A stretch of 17,881 bases of DNA from Nitrospirota bacterium (lineage in GTDB: Bacteria > Nitrospirota > Thermodesulfovibrionia > Thermodesulfovibrionales > UBA1546), in NCBI GenBank assembly GCA_004298625.1, contig SCSY01000173.1:1-17881 (forward strand). Direction: 5' to 3'. The notes under the pieces are model-generated. The model was not told the DNA's origin, ran no database searches, and saw only the letters and a program-made list of their open reading frames with translations. Positions within the stretch are counted from its first letter, which is position 1, and every line of letters begins with the position of its first letter. The translations under genes were made by a program, and so were the position numbers. Shown here one piece after another: positions 13,918-17,881 of the stretch.

Positions 13918-13943
13918 GTAATATTTTACCACAAATTTGACAA
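13915..13943 (-). promoter_or_regulatory. Candidate promoter of the OsmC-family gene
   Basis: On the - strand TTGTCA (13943-13938) and TACAAA (13920-13915) are separated by 17 bases. They match the -35 at five and the -10 at four of six positions. The -35 box overlaps the -35 of the tRNA promoter on the other strand. Confidence 0.4.
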
Positions 13944-13966
13944 TGACTCTATTCATAAGTTACGAT
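13937..13966 (+). promoter_or_regulatory. Promoter of the initiator tRNA gene
   Basis: A perfect TTGACA (13937-13942) is followed after 18 bases by TACGAT (13961-13966). Eight bases then separate it from the first base of the mature tRNA. This fits a stable-RNA promoter with a very short leader. Confidence 0.6.
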
Positions 13967-13974
13967 ACATGAAT

Positions 13975-14051
<77 letters not shown>

Positions 14052-14114
14052 AATTCTCCGCTCTAAGTTATTTCTGCTTGTAGTATTTCAAATTTTTGAT
14101 GTAATGTATCTGCT

Positions 14115-15290
14115 ATGCCGTTACAGATTCAAATAGGATTAGAACTTTTCGAAAAAAACTGGCCGAAAGAATTAAAAGGCTCCCGCACAGGTCTTTTGGT
14201 CCATCCGGCATCCGTAAACAAAAAACTCGATCATGCATCAACCCTTTTTCTGAGATCAAAAAAATTTAAGCTGGCCGCTCTTTTCGGCCCTCAGCATGGA
14301 ATCAGGGGGGAGACCCAGGACAACATGATAGAATGGGACGGATTTAAAGACCCCCTGACAGGACTTCCCGTTTACAGCCTTTACGGCCATACAAGAAAAC
14401 CCGAACCTGAAATGCTGAAAGATATTGATGCATTGGTGATAGATATTCAGGATGCCAGCGCAAGATATTATACATTCATATGGACGATGGACCTCTGTAT
14501 GCATGCATGTCTGGAAAATAACAAATCTGTCGTCATCCTCGACAGGCCGAATCCGATTAATGGAGTATCGTCCGAAGGCCCTGTTCTCGATATGTCTTTT
14601 TCATCATTTGTGGGTCAGCGCCCTTTGCCTGTTAGACACGGGATGACAGTGGCCGAAATAGCGAATTACCTCAGAAATGAATTTTATCCATCCCTTGATT
14701 TACACATAATAAAAATGCACGGCTGGAAACGCAAGATGTGGTTTGACGAGACAGGACTCCCCTGGGTTTTGCCATCGCCTAACATGCCGACTCTCGACAC
14801 CGCGATTGTCTATCCCGGAATGTGTTTATTGGAAGGTACAAATCTAAGCGAAGGAAGAGGGACGACAAGGCCTTTTGAGATATTCGGAGCGCCGTTCATC
14901 GAGCCTGACATGCTCGTCGGGAAGTTGAAGGAATTTAAACTTTCCGGAGTTGTTTTAAGGCCGATGTACTTTCAGCCGACATTCCAGAAACATGCCGGAA
15001 AACTATGCGGCGGAGCGCAGATTCACGTGATTGACAGAGACAAGTTCAAACCCTTCAAAACCGGAGTTGCTGTTTTAAAGGCAGTCCACGACCTTTATCC
15101 GGAGTTGTTCAGATGGAAAGAGCCTCCGTATGAATACGAAACAATAAAGATGCCGATTGACATTCTTGCCGGCACAGATAGATTAAGAAAAGATATAGAG
15201 AACGGAAAAAGCCTTAACCAGATGGAAGGTTGGTGGAAAGAAGAATCAAGGGTCTTCGAGAAAATAAGAAAGAAGTATCTTCTGTACTAA
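14115..15290 (+). CDS. namZ: NamZ-type exo-N-acetylmuramidase (DUF1343, GH171), no signal peptide
   Basis: The 391-residue protein has the DUF1343 layout: an N-terminal Rossmann-like domain with TGLLVHPASV (25-34), FGPQHGIRGE (58-67) and VIDIQDASARYYT (108-120). The signature segments VILDRPNPINGV (140-151), SPNMPT (221-226) and EGTNLSEGRGTTRPFE (240-255) follow. Known members release MurNAc from the non-reducing ends of peptidoglycan. Characterised enzymes are mostly exported; this one has no signal peptide, and an in-frame TGA 16 bases before the ATG rules out a longer N-terminus. It is therefore probably cytoplasmic and acts on imported disaccharides or muropeptides. It lies seven bases before the MurU-AmgK-like fusion gene, which could consume its product. 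The gene symbol is given by family resemblance. Confidence 0.85.
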   Translation: MPLQIQIGLELFEKNWPKELKGSRTGLLVHPASVNKKLDHASTLFLRSKKFKLAALFGPQHGIRGETQDNMIEWDGFKDPLTGLPVYSLYGHTRKPEPEMLKDIDALVIDIQDASARYYTFIWTMDLCMHACLENNKSVVILDRPNPINGVSSEGPVLDMSFSSFVGQRPLPVRHGMTVAEIANYLRNEFYPSLDLHIIKMHGWKRKMWFDETGLPWVLPSPNMPTLDTAIVYPGMCLLEGTNLSEGRGTTRPFEIFGAPFIEPDMLVGKLKEFKLSGVVLRPMYFQPTFQKHAGKLCGGAQIHVIDRDKFKPFKTGVAVLKAVHDLYPELFRWKEPPYEYETIKMPIDILAGTDRLRKDIENGKSLNQMEGWWKEESRVFEKIRKKYLLY

Positions 15291-15297
15291 AATAAGC

Positions 15298-17169
15298 ATG
15301 CCGAAATTCTCTATTAAGATATTCTTACCTGCCGCAGGACTCGGCGAGCGTCTGAGGCCGATCACATATCATATCCCAAAACCACTGCTCCCGATTCTCG
15401 GAAAACCCCTGATTGAGATTACTCTCGAAAAATTCTCAGTAGTCTCGTCAGGGGAAATAGGCATAAATCTTCACTATAAAGCGGATATGATGAAAGATTG
15501 GGTTACGAATTCAGTCTTCGCAGGTCATGTTGAGTTTTTTCCTGAGAGCCCTATTCTTGGAACAGGCGGCGCCCTAAAAAACGCCGAGAGATTTCTTTCA
15601 GGCGGGCCTTTCCTCGTACATAATGCCGATATTCTCTCGAATATTGATCTTGAGAGGCTTATAGATGCCCATCTCTCATCCGGTAATATCGCAACTCTCG
15701 CAACGCATGATTATCTAAAATATAACAACGTAGTCATAGATGATAACGGCTGTGTCATAGATGTAGAGAACCCCGGCAAGTCAATTCCGAATCCTGAAAG
15801 GATCGCAAGAAAGATTGCATATACAGGCATTGCAATATATTCTCCTGAGATTTTAAGATTCCTTCCTGTGGGGGTATCTCACGCGACAGTCGCATGGCTT
15901 GCAGCTTCAAAGGCAGGGCATAAGGTTCAGGCGCTTGATTTCACCGGCTCTTACTGGAGCGATATAGGAACTCCTGCAACATACGCCTCAGCAATCGTAA
16001 ATGCACTAAGGAATGATGGAGAGACAGTTTATATCCATCCGTCAGTAAAGAAATGCAGCTCGACAGAGATAGATGGCTACATCGTAATCGAAGAGGGAAA
16101 TGAGTTAGGTCAAAATGTATCTTTAAGGAATTGCATAGTGCTTCCTAAAGCTAACCCTCTAATCCGACAAGGGGAATTATTCGAAAACTGCATACTCGGC
16201 CCTGATTTCAAGATAGATTTAAACGAAACAGAAATCCTCGGATATTCAGAAGAGGCCGGCGGGATACTAATCGGAATAGGCGGCTCGAACCGTGAATATT
16301 ACAGAATAAAAAAAGCAGGCAGTTCAGCAGTCCTCATGAAGTGCGGTCATGGAGACCCGGATTATCACAGGCATCTTGAATACACAAAATTCTTTTCAAA
16401 ATACTCAATTCCCGTTCCTGAAATAACAGAGGAAACACCGGACAAGTTCGAGGCGGTATTTGAAGACCTTGGAGATGTCACGCTCTATAGCTGGCTTAAA
16501 TGCAGGAGGGAGCCTGAGCAGATCGAAGGGATATACAGAAAAGTTTTAGATATTGCTGTGAAGATCCATACAGATGCAACTCAACACATCTCAGAATGCC
16601 CGATGCTCCAGGAAAGGCTTTTTGATTATGAACATTACAGGTGGGAGACAGGTTATTTCTTCGAGAGATTTATCGAGGGAATCAAAAATATCAAAATCAA
16701 AAACCCGCGAGTACTTCAGGATCAGTTCCATAATATTGCGGAGAAGGCCGGCTCATTCCCCAAGACAATCATACACAGGGACTTCCAATCGCAAAATATC
16801 ATGATACATAACGGCATTCCAAGGCTTATCGATTTCCAGGGCGCAAGGATGGGACTTCCCGCCTATGACATCGCATCCATCCTATGGGACCCATATTATC
16901 GTCTTGACGATAATATGAGAGAAAGGCTCCTAGAATATTATCTTAATAAAATGACAGCCACTAATACGACAATTCACCTCGAGACTTTAATTCTTTGCCG
17001 TTTGCAAAGGCATATGCAGGCTCTCGGAGCCTACGGCTTTCTGTCAAAGATTAAGGGTAAAAAATATTTTCTCAAACATATCCCTGAGGGGTTAAGGCTT
17101 TTAAAGGAAGACATTACGCTTGTGAAGAATGATTATCCGGAGTTGTATAGGTTGGTGATGGAGTTGTAG
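15298..17169 (+). CDS. Fusion of MurU-like sugar-1-P nucleotidyltransferase and AmgK-like sugar kinase
   Basis: The 623-residue bifunctional protein has an N-terminal nucleotidyltransferase domain (about 1-245) with AAGLGERLRP (12-21), PKPLLPILGKP (27-37), the NAD metal site (109-111) and SDIGTP (221-226). A short left-handed-helix-like stretch (about 246-315) links it to a C-terminal aminoglycoside-phosphotransferase-type kinase (about 322-623). The kinase has IGGSNREYYRI (327-337), the catalytic loop IIHRDFQSQN (491-500) and metal-binding IDFQGARMG (511-519), as in AmgK. AmgK phosphorylates MurNAc or GlcNAc at C1 and MurU converts MurNAc-1-P to UDP-MurNAc. Together these bypass MurA and MurB, the fosfomycin-sensitive route. 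The kinase domain is C-terminal here. Substrate choice is inferred from motifs and from the NamZ-type neighbour; another sugar is possible. Confidence 0.82.
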   Translation: MPKFSIKIFLPAAGLGERLRPITYHIPKPLLPILGKPLIEITLEKFSVVSSGEIGINLHYKADMMKDWVTNSVFAGHVEFFPESPILGTGGALKNAERFLSGGPFLVHNADILSNIDLERLIDAHLSSGNIATLATHDYLKYNNVVIDDNGCVIDVENPGKSIPNPERIARKIAYTGIAIYSPEILRFLPVGVSHATVAWLAASKAGHKVQALDFTGSYWSDIGTPATYASAIVNALRNDGETVYIHPSVKKCSSTEIDGYIVIEEGNELGQNVSLRNCIVLPKANPLIRQGELFENCILGPDFKIDLNETEILGYSEEAGGILIGIGGSNREYYRIKKAGSSAVLMKCGHGDPDYHRHLEYTKFFSKYSIPVPEITEETPDKFEAVFEDLGDVTLYSWLKCRREPEQIEGIYRKVLDIAVKIHTDATQHISECPMLQERLFDYEHYRWETGYFFERFIEGIKNIKIKNPRVLQDQFHNIAEKAGSFPKTIIHRDFQSQNIMIHNGIPRLIDFQGARMGLPAYDIASILWDPYYRLDDNMRERLLEYYLNKMTATNTTIHLETLILCRLQRHMQALGAYGFLSKIKGKKYFLKHIPEGLRLLKEDITLVKNDYPELYRLVMEL

Positions 17170-17209
17170 AATCCTTACGGGCTATAAATCTTAAAATACT
17201 CTTCCCTGC

Positions 17210-17635
17210 CTAACTTACAAAAGGATTCTTAATAGCAACTCCTTTAATTATCTGTCTGTCCGCAAGGTCTTCCGAGAGAATAGTCTTTGCCCCACCCTCA
17301 ACGGCAGATGCAATAATCAGGGAATCCCAGAATGAATATTTATGCTGGCTGTGAATATCTATTGCATCGAGGATTATTCCTCCGTCAGTAATCACAGTCT
17401 TCCATCTCAAAAAATCTCCGACTATCTCTTTTGCTGCGCTAATATCAATTGGTTTAGATATCTTCTTTGTCGCATTGACGAAAAATTCCTGAAGAACTTG
17501 AGAACTGATAATTCCGTTTCCCGAATCCCAAAGTTTCTCAATTATCTCTACAGACCTTCTGTGTTTTTCTCCTGCAGAGAAATCATACGCATAAACAATA
17601 ATATTGGTATCCAAAAAAATTTTATCGTCTTTCAT
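17210..17635 (-). CDS. vapC: VapC-family PIN-domain toxin
   Basis: This 141-residue PIN ribonuclease has the acidic metal-binding set D9 (LDTNIIVYAYD), E50 (QEFF), D104 (FWDSLIIASA) and D123 (SEDLAD). VapC toxins cleave defined RNAs such as tRNA-fMet or rRNA loops when the antitoxin is lost. I start at the ATG at 17635. It gives the usual MKDDKIFLDTN beginning, whereas a start at 17683 would add 16 residues that overlap the antitoxin gene. The start overlaps the antitoxin stop by 14 bases, indicating translational coupling. The 3' end faces the fusion gene with only 40 bases between and no clear terminator. Confidence 0.88.
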   Translation of the reverse strand: MKDDKIFLDTNIIVYAYDFSAGEKHRRSVEIIEKLWDSGNGIISSQVLQEFFVNATKKISKPIDISAAKEIVGDFLRWKTVITDGGIILDAIDIHSQHKYSFWDSLIIASAVEGGAKTILSEDLADRQIIKGVAIKNPFVS

Positions 17636-17867
17636 GTAGTTCTTCCCTTGAAACACAAATCTTACCCTTTGTGCCAAGGTCAAAACCTTTCTTCATTAGC
17701 GCAATCTGCCTCTCCTTTGCCTTCTTATAGCCTGTCTCATGCCTAACCTTCTCTTCGAGAGTCTCCCTTAATAGATCACTTAGAGACCTTTCACTCATAA
17801 CTGCCAATGTCTTAGCCTTCTTCAATAATGCTTTGGGAAGCGATAATGTTACATTCTGTCTTTCCAT
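17622..17867 (-). CDS. vapB: VapB-type ribbon-helix-helix antitoxin
   Basis: The 81-residue protein starts with a ribbon-helix-helix DNA-binding domain: beta strand RQNVTLSLPKA (3-13), helix LLKKAKTLAVM (14-24) and helix SLSDLLRETLEEKVRH (28-43). A charged C-terminal arm (about 44-81) would wrap the PIN toxin. GGAGGAGG lies just upstream of its ATG at the window edge. It is expected to repress its own promoter, which lies outside the window. Pairing with the PIN toxin is shown by the gene overlap. Confidence 0.85.
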   Translation of the reverse strand: MERQNVTLSLPKALLKKAKTLAVMSERSLSDLLRETLEEKVRHETGYKKAKERQIALMKKGFDLGTKGKICVSREELHERR

Positions 17868-17881
17868 AAAAAACCTCCTCC

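Noticed and set aside
17210..17683. Longer VapC beginning at 17683
   Set aside because: The added residues MTLAQRVRFVFQGKNY do not belong to PIN proteins and lie in the antitoxin coding region; the ATG at 17635 gives the standard N-terminus.

Overview
The window is a gene-dense stretch of a Gram-negative bacterial chromosome with moderate GC. No 16S or other strict phylogenetic marker is present, so any placement is inference. The gene set (AlaRS, RecA/RecX, PilT, UbiB-like kinase, lipoproteins) and the C-rich palindromic repeats are what I would expect in Nitrospirota (Thermodesulfovibrionia-like) or a related deltaproteobacterial-type anaerobe. Almost every base is assigned, and no gene-free stretch exceeds 300 bp.

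Left part (1-4000, + strand): the 3' end of a radical SAM/SPASM-type protein, then a 152-bp MITE-like element with terminal inverted repeats and a TA duplication, then a small DsrE-family protein. These are followed by a tightly coupled pair, a secreted phosphate-binding-protein-like receptor with four cysteines and a two-TM sensor. The sensor ends in a small CxxC...CxxC domain instead of a kinase or cyclase. A class I methyltransferase with a GTG start closes the block. Two small hairpins lie at 4006-4055, between it and the convergent cluster.

Middle part (4061-13868, - strand): a long housekeeping cluster, read right to left. It holds an OsmC protein (own promoter), a coiled-coil lipoprotein, pgpA, thpR, recA, a pilT-family ATPase, recX, a BamE/SmpA-like small lipoprotein, alaS, a phasin-like protein and a UbiB/ABC1 kinase. 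Gaps are short or negative, and an extended -10 promoter in front of the lipoprotein could drive most of it. pgpA has no ATG, GTG or TTG codon upstream of its conserved N-terminal motif; the best start is an ATT codon that restores a 152-residue full-length enzyme.

Right part (13975-17169, + strand): an initiator tRNA-fMet with encoded CCA and its own promoter, then a two-gene operon. The first gene is a NamZ-type (DUF1343) exo-N-acetylmuramidase without a signal peptide. The second is a 623-residue fusion of a MurU-like nucleotidyltransferase and an AmgK-like sugar kinase. Together they form a plausible compact pathway from MurNAc-terminated peptidoglycan fragments to free MurNAc, MurNAc-1-phosphate and UDP-MurNAc. 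This is the most interesting system in the window. The right edge carries a VapBC toxin-antitoxin pair on the - strand.
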